Shown here: one piece after another, positions 11,459 to 23,000 of the stretch
How positions within the stretch are numbered: position 1 is the first letter of the stretch
How the letters are laid out: the number at the start of each line of letters is the position of its first letter
Source of the DNA: Telopea speciosissima
Lineage: Eukaryota > Streptophyta > Magnoliopsida > Proteales > Proteaceae
DNA length: 64,000 nt
Reading direction: 5' to 3'
Assembly: GCF_018873765.1 (NCBI RefSeq)
Contig: NC_057917.1
Coordinates: 55,486,464 to 55,550,463, forward strand
Notes under the pieces: generated by a model
The model's input: the letters and a program-made list of their open reading frames with translations, nothing else
Databases searched by the model: none
What the model was told of the DNA's origin: nothing
Position numbers and translations under genes: made by a program

Positions 11459-13396
11459 ATGGAAGCGTCAGAAGGAGAGCAGAAGACCATGGAGCAAGGA
11501 CTCTCCATCCCTCTTTCTCCCCATTCCCAAAGAAAAGCCGGAGGATGGAAATCCATGCCTTACATCATCGGTAATACAAAATCTTCTCAATCTTCAAATT
11601 TCTTTCCCACTATTTGGGTATTTCTCTCTCTCCATTTCTTCTGCAATTGCGAGCAGACAATTAAGAGAGACTTAAATTAACTCTGATCTGCTTCATGTGA
11701 TTGGATGGGTGTGTAGGGAATGAGACGTTCGAGAAATTGGCTTCGATGAGTATAATAGCTAATATAACGGTGTACCTGAGGACCAAATACCACTTGGATG
11801 GGATTTTATTGGTGAATGTGGTCACCATTTGGTTTGGGTCCTCTAACTTCTCACCTTTGCTCGGCGCTTTCATTTCCGATGCTTATTTGGGGAGGTTTGG
11901 TACTCTTCTCTTGGGATCCTTCGCTTCTCTGCTGGTGCGTTTTCTTAAACTGGCTAATCTCTCTCTCTCTCTCTCTCTCAAAAGCTTATTGGCTTTTTCA
12001 ATTTGAACAGGGTATGGGAGTGATGACCTTAACTGCAGCTGTACCTCAACTAAGACCACCCACCTGCTATAAAGGAACTGATTGCGTACAACCTCAAAAA
12101 TGGCAGCTCGGTGTCCTCTTCACAGCTCTTGGGTTACTCGCCATAGGTGCTGGTGGTATTAGACCCTGCAACATTGCTTTTGGTGTTGATCAATTCGATC
12201 TCAGAACAGAGAAAGGAAAAAGAGATGTAGAAAGTTTCTTTGATTGGTATTACTTGTCCTTCACCATTGCTCTCTTCATTGCTTTCACCATAGTTGTTTA
12301 TGTCCAAACCAATATCAGTTGGGTTGTGGGTCTAGCCATTCCAACTGTTTGCCTTGCAGTCTCTATCTTTGTCTTCTTACTTGGTACCTCAATTTACTAT
12401 TACATGAAACCACAAGGAAGTGTCTTCACTGATCTCATTAAGGTTGCTGTGGCTTCAATTCGGAAACGAAATCTTACATCGAAGCAAGTCGAAGAACATG
12501 AACTTTATGATCCTCAGGTTATGGAAGCTGAACCACTTGTTACTAAACTCCCTCACACTGATGGGCTAGTGTGCCTTGACAAGGCTGCAGTGATCACTGA
12601 CCCAGCTGAGTTAGACAATGAAGGTGTAGCAAGGAATGGTTGGAAACTATGTAGTGTGCAACAGGTCGAACACTTGAAGTGCATTATAAGAGTAATACCT
12701 GTTTGGTTGGCAGGGATCACTTGCTTTACTGTCATGGACCAACAAGGCACTTTTGGAGTTCTTCAAGCATTACAAATGGATAGACACATCACACACAGCT
12801 TTGAGGTTCCACCAGGTTTAATGGGTATTGGTCCAATGGTCACTCTATCTTTATGGATAATTATCTATGAGCGAGTAATTATTCCCTCTGCAAGCAAATT
12901 GGCTAAGAAGGAAGTAAGGTTATCTATGCGTACAAGAATGGTAATTGGTATTATAATGTCTATACTTTGTATGGTAGTTGCAGGGACTATTGAACGGCAA
13001 AGACGCAATAAGGCATTAAAGGATCATTCTTATGCTGCATCCATGTCCTTCGCATGGCTCGTGCCGCAGTTCATGTTATCGGGCTTAACTGAAGCTTTCA
13101 TGGCTATTGCAATCATGGAATTCTTAACTATGCAATTGCCTCAGAGTATGAGAACCATTGCAGGTTCTATTTTCTTCCTGAGTTTGGCTTTTGCAAGCTA
13201 TATAAGTACTTTTGTTGTCAACACCATTTCTTATTTAACTAAGAGGAATGGAGGGGAAGCTTGGCTAGGTGGTCATGATCTCAACATCAACAGGCTTGAT
13301 TACTATTATTATATCATTGCACTGCTTGGGATACTAAACTTAATCTATTTCTTTGTTTTTGCTGGTCATCGTGTGCCTTGTGGTAATCCAGCCTAA
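11459..13396 (+). CDS. NPF (NRT1/PTR) family transporter, complete
   Basis: Proton-coupled membrane transporter of the major facilitator superfamily, predicted 571 residues. The plant NPF family carries nitrate, peptides, glucosinolates or hormones. Exons: 11459-11570, 11717-11934, 12011-13396; donors G|GTAATA and CTG|GTGCGT, acceptors GTGTAG and AACAG; phases 1 and 0 join in frame. Start chosen at ATG 11459 (downstream of the GA-rich leader). Seen: the ExxE[K/R] proton-coupling motif as NETFEKL (residues 39-45), FSPLLGAFISDAYLGRF, AIGAGGIRPCNIAFGVDQFD, and about twelve hydrophobic segments with a central hydrophilic loop (about 255-330). From memory the N-terminus (VYLRTKYHLDGILLVNV) looks closest to subfamily NPF2; the substrate cannot be read from sequence. 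Intron 2 contains a (CT)n run. The length is normal and no defect is seen. Confidence 0.95.
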
Positions 13397-13504
13397 CTAG
13401 GGGAGAGAACAAGAGTAGAGAACATACATGGAAGTTGTATTAGTTTTTTTTTTTTTTTAATGGTAAAAAGTTGTTGTATTAGTTAATCTTGTTTAATTGA
13501 GAGT
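13397..13504 (+). other. NPF 3' UTR
   Basis: Short AT-rich region between the NPF stop and the poly(T) of the antisense LINE. It contains another T-run at 13444-13458. No distinct polyadenylation signal is assigned with confidence. Confidence 0.4.
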
Positions 13505-16275
13505 TTTTTTTTTTTTTGGTCTTTATGAAATAAAGTAAAATGTTCTTATATAGAGAGAGAAAGGAATTTACATTGTAGTCTTGTAGAGAAGTATTACAAT
13601 TTACAACTGTCTATTATTGCCTTAGAAGCAAGAAAACTAACCTTGTTATAAAATTTATCATCAGTACTGCAGGCAAAACTAATATTAGTAAAGTTATTAG
13701 TTAGGTCAGCTAACTCAAGAAAAGGCTTAACTATATTCCATGGTATGTGCATGTTGTTAGAAGGGTGTAGAAGATTGTTGAGCTCTCTACTACTGCATCA
13801 AATTCCTTTGAGTTTGATCCTTGGTTTTTCAGCATGTTTCCACCCCTGCAAGAGCCCGAATAATTCTGCTTCCATCTTATCTTTTGTTGTAAGGTAACCT
13901 GCAGATGTTAAAAACCCTGTCCAACTAGTAAATGCAGAAAGCCCAACCGATTAATCTTAGTTGAGGGTCATATATGTCTCCGCATATTAAAACAAAGAAT
14001 TGGAATTCATGGTTAGAAACATAAGTCATCAAATTGGGGTGGGGTATAAGTAAGGGAGATGCAGTTGTAGCGGATGCTAGGGTTGGGGGTAAATATTTAA
14101 ATCCGATAGCAACTTATTTACAGACCGAATTACCAAATGAGGATCAGCCATCTCTAATCCTTTAACCATCTTGTTCCTTACATGCCATACATAATAGCAA
14201 GTAATAATAAAAAATGAAAATAAATAAATAAAAGATTGTTTATCTAAGACCATGGAATGAAAAAGAGAAGCACATAGTTGTGCCATTGTAGGGTTGGAGT
14301 GAAGCTTTGTTCAAAATCTGAGAGGACCTGTTGCCCAGATATGCTTAGTCCAATCATATGATAGAACAAGATGTCAAATGGATTCATCACAAGAACCACA
14401 TAAAACACATGTAGGTTCGATCACCATCCATTTCGAGAGAGTCGCTTTGACAGGCAATCCTGCATTTAAGACACACCAAAAGAATATTTTAAATTTCGGA
14501 TGAATATTAATTTTCCTGAAAAATCGCCACCATTTTGAGAGATTGGGGCTAGATTGTGCAGTCGTCGTAATGAACTTTGCAGCCTGCTGAGTAGTAAACA
14601 ACCCATTACTAGATAGGGAGCAACTCCATTGATCATCAGAATTTGTGAGATTGATCTTTAGTTTCTCATCAATAAACACAGAGAGTAAGACATTGTTGAG
14701 CAGTGCAATATTCCAACCATTATTAGAAATTAAATCCTTGACCCTATGTATAGTATGAGTAGGTTTAATTTCTGGTGGGATTGAGTATCCTGGGATCGAG
14801 GGGATCCATGGATCAAACCAGCAGTGTACTCTGTCTCCCTTACCAATCTTGACCCATATAACTTTTTTTAGAACTGGTAACAGTGAGACAATGTTGTTCC
14901 AAGTCCATGACCTTCTTTTTGAAAGAACTTTTGGGTCAAACAAGGAAGTTCTTGGAAAATATTTGGCCCTGAAATTTCTGGCCCACATGGATGTCTCCTC
15001 AGTTAAGAGTTGCCATCCCAACTTTAAAATTAGAGTTTTATTGCGAGTCATAGACCTTCAAAGGCCTAATCCATCAAAGAGGATTGGGGTACAAATTTTG
15101 TCTCATCCAATTAGATGGAGTTTATTATTGGTCCCAAAGTCACCATTCCAGAATCAAAGACAAATAGAATCAAGTGATTTACAGATTTTTTTAGGGAACA
15201 AAAAACATGACATTAGGTATGATGGAACAGAGGCCAAGACAGATTGAATTAAAATCCTCCTACCAACAAATGATAAAAAGTTCGACTTCGAAGTGGGATA
15301 GTTTATAACTTACCCTTCTCACAATATAATCTAGGTCTTCTATTTTTGATCGGGAATGACAAAGCTTGGTGCCCAAATAGGCCGAACCAAGTGACATTTT
15401 CGAGATTCAAAGGAAAGAGCAAATTTTCCTTCTATGTGAGATATCCACATTCTTGCTAAAGAAAATTTCACTCTTGGAGTATTTGATTTCTAAACTTGAA
15501 AGATCAGAGAAATGGTCAAGGATAGACTTAATAGCAAGAATGTCCTCTTCATTTGCCCTGCAGAAAACAAATGTGTCATCTGCAAAGAGAAGGTGGGTTA
15601 TTTCTAGAGCCTCTCGGGCAATTTTAATACCCTTGAACATCCCTAAGTCTCTGTAGACTATGAGGAGTCTAGAGAGAACCTTCATTGCAATAAGAAAAAG
15701 GTAAGGGCCCAGAAGACACCCTTGTCTAAGCCCTCTAGCTGGTTTAAGAAACCAAAAGAACTTCCCAGCCTCAAGTTTGAAAGAAAAAGATGTGGATGTG
15801 ATAAGGATATGGATAAGAGATACCCAAGTGTCATTGAAACCCAAGTATTTAAAAAGATTGCAAATAAGAGACCATTCCACTTTGTCATATGCTTTGGCCA
15901 TATCAATTTTAATGGCCACAAACCCAATTTTTCCCTTTTTTCGATTAAGGTAGTGAAATATTTCCTGGGCAATGGTAATATTATCAGTGCACATGCAATT
16001 TGTCTTCCAGTTAGGAAAGCTGCCTAAAATGGTGAAATTATAGAAGAGAGAAGACCTTTAAGTCCACTGGCCATGATTTTTGCAATAATCTTATAAGAGA
16101 CATTACAAAGACGTATAAGTCTAAACTCAGAAGCAGATGTAGCATTATCTTTTTGGGAATCATGCATATAAGAGTATGGTTACATCCAGGAGGCAATGTA
16201 AGGGAAGTGAAGAAGGTATGAACCATACACATAACATCATCACATATTACATCCCAAAATTTGTTATTGAGTTGG
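13505..16275 (-). mobile_element. 5'-truncated LINE, antisense, downstream of NPF
   Basis: An L1-type ORF2 on the minus strand, read from about 16275 down to a poly(T) (the poly(A) tail) at 13505-13519. Recognisable parts: RT start (NHTLICMIPK near 16170), RT core 15407-15994 (IKIDMAKAYDKVEW; LLFADDTFVF with an intact FADD box), connection and zf-RVT 14374-15051 (VKIGKGDRVHCWFDPW; PTCVLCGSCDES), and RNase H remnant 13760-13950 (SAGYLTTKDKMEAELFGLLQ). Frameshifts separate the blocks. The 5' end is truncated within the RT. I could not fix a target duplication. It begins about 110 bp after the NPF stop, so NPF transcripts may end in or near it. Confidence 0.88.
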
Positions 16276-17912
16276 AGCTATCCAAACAACTAATTAAATT
16301 AAATAATAGTTCTATAATTTCTCGTCTTATATATGATTTTCTGCTCCATCTCCTTCCACTTTTTTTTTTTCTTTCTCACAAACTCACGCACACACTATGG
16401 ACAGAGAGAGAGGGGGGGATTTGTGTTTATAACCGGACCAAGCCTACTTGGCAAAAAGACGTTTGTATATGTTGGAGGGTCCAATGCCAACTCAAATTGT
16501 TAAGGCGTTAGGTGGGAAGAGCTCCTCAAGTATATGACTATACCAAGGACCTAAACAAATAAACCGATGTGAGACTATAATTCTATAACTCTCAATATCT
16601 CAACACTCTCCATCATGTGTGACTTCATCTTACCTAGCTCAATACATGGATAGACAACAAAAAGACTGGACTCTTATGCCATATTGGAAGGTACAACCCA
16701 AAACCTTAAGAGAACATTAGACAGATAGAGCTTTTTAAGCATATGAAGATACCAAGGACCTAAACAAACTAATGTGAGAGATTATCACTGTAACCCCCAA
16801 CATCTCAATCGTATAAAAAATTTCTCATCATTTCTTTGCAACTAATGATCAAAGTATGTGGTCTCAACCAAAATAGAAGTAGTAGTTTGGGGAGGGTCAT
16901 AAAGTCATAGATAAAGACCTGAGAATTGTGGCTGCAAAGGAAATCTTTCACTGATTTTTTTTTTTTTTTGTTTGTGTGTTGTTGGGGGTTGGGGGGGGGG
17001 GGGTTGGAGGGGTAAGTATTAATTCCAGAGTTCTAGATAAAGACCTGAGAATTGTGGCTGCAAAGGAAATCTTTCACTGATTTATTGCTGACACCCATAT
17101 TTAAGCAAATTTTACTTGAGAAATGGATAGTCAAGGCTAGACTTCTGATCTACATTTTTTTCATGTTTGTGACACGTTGCCTCACTATGTTTATGACTGT
17201 TTACCAAAATAAAAGATGTATAAATTTTGAATTAAAAAATATTAAATTTGTAATCCATAACCTGTAATTCCATACAATCCTGAATTTGATGTTCAGCTTG
17301 AGACTGGCCACCAGAACTTGTCATTATAAACTTTGGTGTCCATTTCACCTGTGAGTATATATTTGTAATACATTCTAAAAGTGATGCTAAAGGGACCGTC
17401 ACTTGAAAGACCTGCCTTGTTTTAGAATCAAGGCAATCTTTGGGTAGCTCTAAGGCTTCTTTTGGTTGCCCTTAATTCCAAAACAATGGAGGTCCTTTGG
17501 GGACCACTTTCAAGGTTATTCCTTTAGCATTTCTAAATGTAAAGAGGCACTTAAGATGTTTGCTCAAGCCTGCTCTCGTTTCCCCTGGGTATTGTTATTC
17601 AGGCTCCAAATTGTATAAACTACTCAAACTTCTTTTTATATTTAGTACTGATACTTTTTAGATGTGATTTTAATTTTACTTTTCAAGTGAAATGTAATAA
17701 CCAAATATGGAATGATTTGGAATTACTGACAATCATATTGAGTAATGATTATAAAAGTTTATTTTTTAGGTTTGAAAAAATTCATTTACCTTCCCTTTAA
17801 TTTCCCTTGCAACTAAACGGAGCCTGGTTATTTCCTTTATTTAATATTTTTTTTCCCTTTGATAAAAATTAATTTTTGTTGCATTATGTATCATGACTCA
17901 TGAGAAGGAAAA
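16276..17912. other. Gene-free spacer
   Basis: No recognisable gene. Includes a 49-bp direct repeat (separate entry), a G-run at 16990-17003, and, ending near 17823, a sequence (AGGTTTGAAAAAATTC, then TTTAATTTCCCTTGCAACTA) that matches one end of the foldback element at 44431-44725. Confidence 0.5.
16909..17083 (+). repeat. 49-bp perfect direct repeat with 126-bp period
   Basis: The 49 bases at 16909-16957 (starting AGATAAAGACCTGAGAATTG) recur identically at 17035-17083. The 77-bp spacer begins with poly(T) and contains a long G-run. The arrangement looks like a local duplication or an insertion flanked by a long target duplication. Confidence 0.85.
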
Positions 17913-18329
17913 ATGGCTAAATTGTCTCCGAGTCCATCCTCCATACTCGGATTTCTTTTGTTGAGCTTCACTAAAACCAGCTCTTATGCTCCATTTAATT
18001 CTCAGAGAATGAGGATGAGCAGTGCCGAAACCATGACAACAGCTCCAACAGTGCAGAAACTTGAGAGGTTAAAAACAATTGAGAAAGAGCACAAGGACGC
18101 ATTAGAAAGAGCTGTCAGCTTGAACATGCCTAATGCTGTGGTACCAGAAGAGCAGCCCATTGGAGATTCAGATATGGTAGCACCACATGATCAGGGGATA
18201 AACCCCTCAAGCAGCAGATCAAAGTCCAGTGGTGGAGGAACTAACTGGGATGAAGTTGTTGAGAAGCTTTTCAACAGAAATAAATCAGGAGAACTTAAAC
18301 TGAAGAAAGACATTACTGACACAAATTGA
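17913..18329 (+). CDS. Small protein of unknown function (138 aa)
   Basis: An uninterrupted 138-codon frame with good plant start context (AAAAATGGC) and non-repetitive composition. Residues 11-20 form a short hydrophobic stretch (ILGFLLLSF) that could be part of a transit or signal sequence. Residues about 48-76 are charged and helix-prone (VQKLERLKTIEKEHKDALER). A Ser/Gly-rich linker (96-107) precedes a conserved-looking tail, NWDEVVEKLFNRNKSGELKL. I do not recognise the family. A second methionine cluster at residues 33-35 (MRMSS) could be the true start, which would drop the hydrophobic segment. It may also be the last exon of a longer gene. The 3' region is AT-rich with no second frame. 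Confidence 0.6.
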   Translation: MAKLSPSPSSILGFLLLSFTKTSSYAPFNSQRMRMSSAETMTTAPTVQKLERLKTIEKEHKDALERAVSLNMPNAVVPEEQPIGDSDMVAPHDQGINPSSSRSKSSGGGTNWDEVVEKLFNRNKSGELKLKKDITDTN

Positions 18330-20025
18330 AAGATGAATTCATCATCCTCATTGTTGCATGAATTCAGAGGGATTTCTTTGGGCTTGCTTCATTCCTCTTT
18401 CTGTTCTTTGGCTTCGTCTGTGTATTAAAATCAGAGAAAGTTTTCCTTCAACTATGGAAAATGAAGAATCCCTTAATCACTTATGATTTGACCTTGTGAT
18501 TGGACTTGTGCTATCCAAAATTCCTACTTCTTATTGTACAGGGTCAAATATTTTTCCTTGGTCCAATCAATGGGACCGATGGCAGTGGTTGGGGGATTCC
18601 TCCTTCACCATGGATGAATGAAAACTCAGCCCACTAGAGTTTGAGTTTGTACATTATCTCTATCCTTATCTTTTAGGTGCAATCATATCAACACTAATGC
18701 ACTAGAACCCATCAAAACTCACCGGAAAAGAATTCATCCAATTCTGCATCAAAAACCCCATCTTGTCTTACAGGAATGGGTAAAGGTGACAAGACGCGAG
18801 ATGAATGAACATTTCATGCATCTGCCCTTCTTTCGATGATCCTGCCTGTGAGATACTGTGAGCGGTTTGTATTTTAGAACACTCTTGATGTGTGTTTCGA
18901 GGGGGTCTTATAAAGTTTGTTCTCCATCAATCAAGTATAGTCTGATCAAGACCCAAGTCATGTATCAATACGCCAATCAGTCCACTAAGTCGATGGATGG
19001 GGCTGCGTGCACTGGCCTCGGATGTGCGCTAGACACCCTCCCACAACACAGGGGCACCCATCCGCTTAACCATGCGGGTCAGAAAACTAGAAACTTGAGT
19101 CTGCACTGCAACACCATTCTACCAGTGTATTAAATTTGATAATCAGCTGATTGGCGTTTGCAAGGTTCCTAAGAAGCTAAACTCTAAGCCATCAAGACCA
19201 GCAAGGATGATTTCATCGGTAAAAAAACAGCGAGGATAAGAAATTGAATGGTAGCAGCATGTTTCGGACAAGTGCCCCTGAGCCAATCAGGCCCTGCGTG
19301 AAGCCTGGCACAAGCAGCACAAATAGGTATGGTCGGGATCAGGGGTGTAAAAATTTAAAAGAATGATACCAAGCCTGTCTAAATAATGACACTAAACAGC
19401 AAACATCTTCGTGGAACAGAACCTAAAATCCAGAAACCGATACAAGCATTAGAGAAGCCCCAAAACAGAATTGATCAACCATTTTACTTTCACTTTGGTA
19501 CAGGTTTCAAGAATCCGAATCAGATCAGTCAAATCAGCCTATTCGGATCAGAATCAGTCAAGCCTGATCTCCATTCCACCCAACCCATGATACGTTTGGG
19601 TAGATTTCGATGACTTATACAACTCAAGGAATCAATCTTTAACCAAGCTTTGATACCATAATAATTATTTTTTTTTTTTAAAATAGACTGTTAACATGAG
19701 AATGAAAAAGCTAAAGCCCCCATAAAGTAAGGCAAGTATACACAACGTTATCAAAACCAAAAATACCATAGAATAAAGAACAGACAACTAATATACACAA
19801 ATCAAGGTATTGAAGGATCTTACACTAACTACTTTGTCCACATTAAGATTACTTCAAATTCTAATAGATTAGAACCTGAATTCTAACCAGGAGCGAAGCA
19901 TATGAACATAACAACCCAAAAAATTTACCACTGTAACAATGCCCCATTGCCAACTTCTGTATACAGCTCATTCTGCTAATCTTCTAACTACCCAATAATG
20001 TTTCAGTTCAGATATCTGATAAGAA
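18330..20025. other. Spacer between convergent genes (includes THO4 3' UTR)
   Basis: The small gene (+) and THO4 (-) converge here. The part next to 20025 is presumably THO4 3' UTR. I see no gene. Around 19370-19620 the sequence is rich in GAATCAGATC/GATTCGG-type words, like other low-complexity repeats in the window. Poly(T) at 19669-19679. Confidence 0.5.
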
Positions 20026-23000
20026 CTAGGATGTTTGCATTGCTTCAGCATGGTAGCTATCCAATTCTTTATCCAAGTCGTCAGATGACTTCTCAACAGG
20101 TTGCTTCCTCCCCTGGCCACGTCCCCGACCACGAACACGGCCACGGCCACGGCCACCGCTACCGCCACGACCACGGGCACGACCATGCCAGGGAACCCCA
20201 CGGCCCCACCTGCCACAACAGGATTAAGAAATGTAATTAGCTGCACATTTCTTGACATTGAATTGTCATGGTTCAAAACACAAAAACACGCTAATATTGT
20301 CGATCATTAATAAATGTAAGTCACCAATATTGTGGTTACCCAGCTCAACTTGTAACAGAAAAAGAACTCTGATGCTGGCAAGAATTTTAAGGGTTTTTAT
20401 GGACTTGTCCCATCAAATTTCGGGAAAGGAAAAGGTATTTGATGCAGGACCTATCCAGCTTACATCCCGTAACATAAAAGAGCACTGTTTCGCAGCTAAT
20501 CCGAGGCTATAAAGGAGAGTATCAGATGCACTCGAATGACTGGAAAGTTGAGTATATAACTCATCCAATAGGGCCTAAATACACCAGTAACTGAATACAG
20601 ACATTAAAGGAAGCGATAAAAAAAGGGAGTTATTTTGGTGCTTGCAGTTTCTCTGCTCACTCGTCCGGGCCAGTCTTGTTCAAAGCACATCTCCCTTCAA
20701 AGGTATCATTTCCTGCATGCCTGGGCCTTTCATTGTAAGATTCTAACACATGAAGAAGACAATAACATAAAGGATACCATGTTATGTAGTACATTCATTA
20801 TGAATTAGCTACAGAGGTATAATAATATCAGTCTCTAGAAGTATGCTAAGGGGTAGAGCTTAGACATGGTTGGAGAGCTTATGCATTTTTTATGGTGAGC
20901 ATGTTCTAATTAGAAAAAGAAGGCTTATGCAATTATTATGGCAAACATGCTTTAATTAGAGAAAGAAGGCTTTATAGAGAATGTTCTAGTCTACAACTTA
21001 ATGGGCTATATCGAAAGAAAAGAAACCAAGGGTATCTAAAAGTTTCTGATCCTGGATCACATGAAGAATTATTCTTTTAGGCTCTCTGTATAGAAGAGTT
21101 CATAGAGATCAAGAGCAAGAACTAAAAACATAAAAGATCCAACGTATTGTTCCTATGCATAAGCCTCACTACAAAATAAGCTGTACCAAACTTCAACTAT
21201 TCCATTTCCGTGACTTACTATGAATTCTAAAAAATAAAAATCATAGACTTCATACTTAAAACTCAATCAGTATTTAAAAGCTTAATTTTTAAGTAAGCTA
21301 CAATAGTAAAATAGTAAATACAGAAACTAAAAACAATAAAATTGGGCTGGCTTCTGGTAAAATAATTATTATTTATTTGGTAAAAAATATTAACAGAATT
21401 TACCCAAAATAGTAAAAGAAGAATTGACTTAAAATAATAAGTTGGGATAAAACCCTGAAAATACTAATCACATAAGTAGTAATACCACCATGCTTTGCCA
21501 TGCAAAAAACCCAAAACTAAATCGATGACTGATTAATACCCAACTGGGCTTGGTTCCACACCATGCACGTGCAATTATGTGTGAATAATAGTTTCTTTAA
21601 CGTAAAACATTATATTTGGCACCATGCAGATATTTTTTTTCTTGAACAAGATTGATGGGTTTCCATCTTACATACAACACTGTGCCTTCAATTTTACAAT
21701 ATGTTAATACTTAATCCATAAATGAACGTTGGATCGCCAACACCATGAACAAACTCAAACATCTGAACAGCATTAAGAACTGTATGTCCACTGTCCAACC
21801 CATTAACTAGTCCATGATCCGAAGCTCATGTAGACCTCTTACATGTTAAAGAGTCATTCATAGTGATTCCAGACCCAGTGGGCAACAGATGAACTACACG
21901 ACTAGCATGACAGATCAGAAAATTTTCATATTCATAATAGTTCCAATCATTTAAAGTCTATAAAATTTAGTAACTCTTGAATAAAAGGCAACAGTTCTTT
22001 AGATTCTATATGACCAAAAAAATGACTACTTGAATGAAATAACTTACCCAGAACCACGATTTGCTGGAACAGAACCTCCACCTCGACGCACTTGAGGCCT
22101 GTTAAAACATCATGTGTCAGACAAAAACACAATCTTTCAGTGAGATAGAATGATATAAAAACCTCAAGCGATGACTTTTTGTTTGGCAAACAATTTGGAG
22201 GCATTAAACTTTCCATTAATTCTACAAAGATACGATAATGGTAGAACCTCAAGATTTTTTGTTATTGATAGCCGGTGGGTGACAATAAATAGAAGGGTAA
22301 ATTACACTTCACGCCCTGTTTTTCAAACGAAACTCAGATCACACCCTGGTTTTTGAAAAAACTCAATTCACCCCCTCTACAGTAACGGTGTAAGTCTGCT
22401 GTTGGTTATTGGTGTGAAAGGACTATTTTATCCTTGTACTAAAACATTATAATTAAATTTACAATACACTGCTAAAGGATAGTTTAGGGATTTAAATTTA
22501 TTTAACTGGGTGACATCATCACTTAACGGCATAAACGCATAAAATTAACGTCAGGGACTAATTTGTCATATTGGTGTCTAAATCAAGGGGTGATTTGAGT
22601 TTTTTCAAAATCCAGGGGGTGATCTGAGTTTCATTTGAAAACTAGGGGATGACGTGTAATTTACCCTAAATAGAACACCAAAATAAAGTTATCCTGTTTA
22701 ACAATTTTTGTAAGCAGATCTTGCCTCCTAACTATTTTGGAATGAGACTTACAAGAGGGGGGGCAATTGAAGAAATTGATCTTTGAAATACACAAATTAA
22801 AAAAATAAAAAGCACAAACTGTCAAAATAATAAAATCCTACATTGTGCTAACTACCTAAACCTACCACATGAATACTAACCAAGATGTTATCCATATTCG
22901 ACCCCTCATATCAATCATTTGCCTGTTCCAATTTTATAAATCCCCAAGTCTGTACCCAAATATAACCAAGATGTAGATCTGCTCATCCAAGGATTGAGAG

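Noticed and set aside
11257..11574. 105-codon frame overlapping the NPF start
   Set aside because: Out of frame with the NPF exon, GA-microsatellite composition, part of the 5' leader.
19968..20276. 102-codon minus-strand frame with Val-Ala repeats
   Set aside because: It is the wrong frame of THO4 exon 6; the in-frame reading gives the RGG tract and conserved REF C-terminus.
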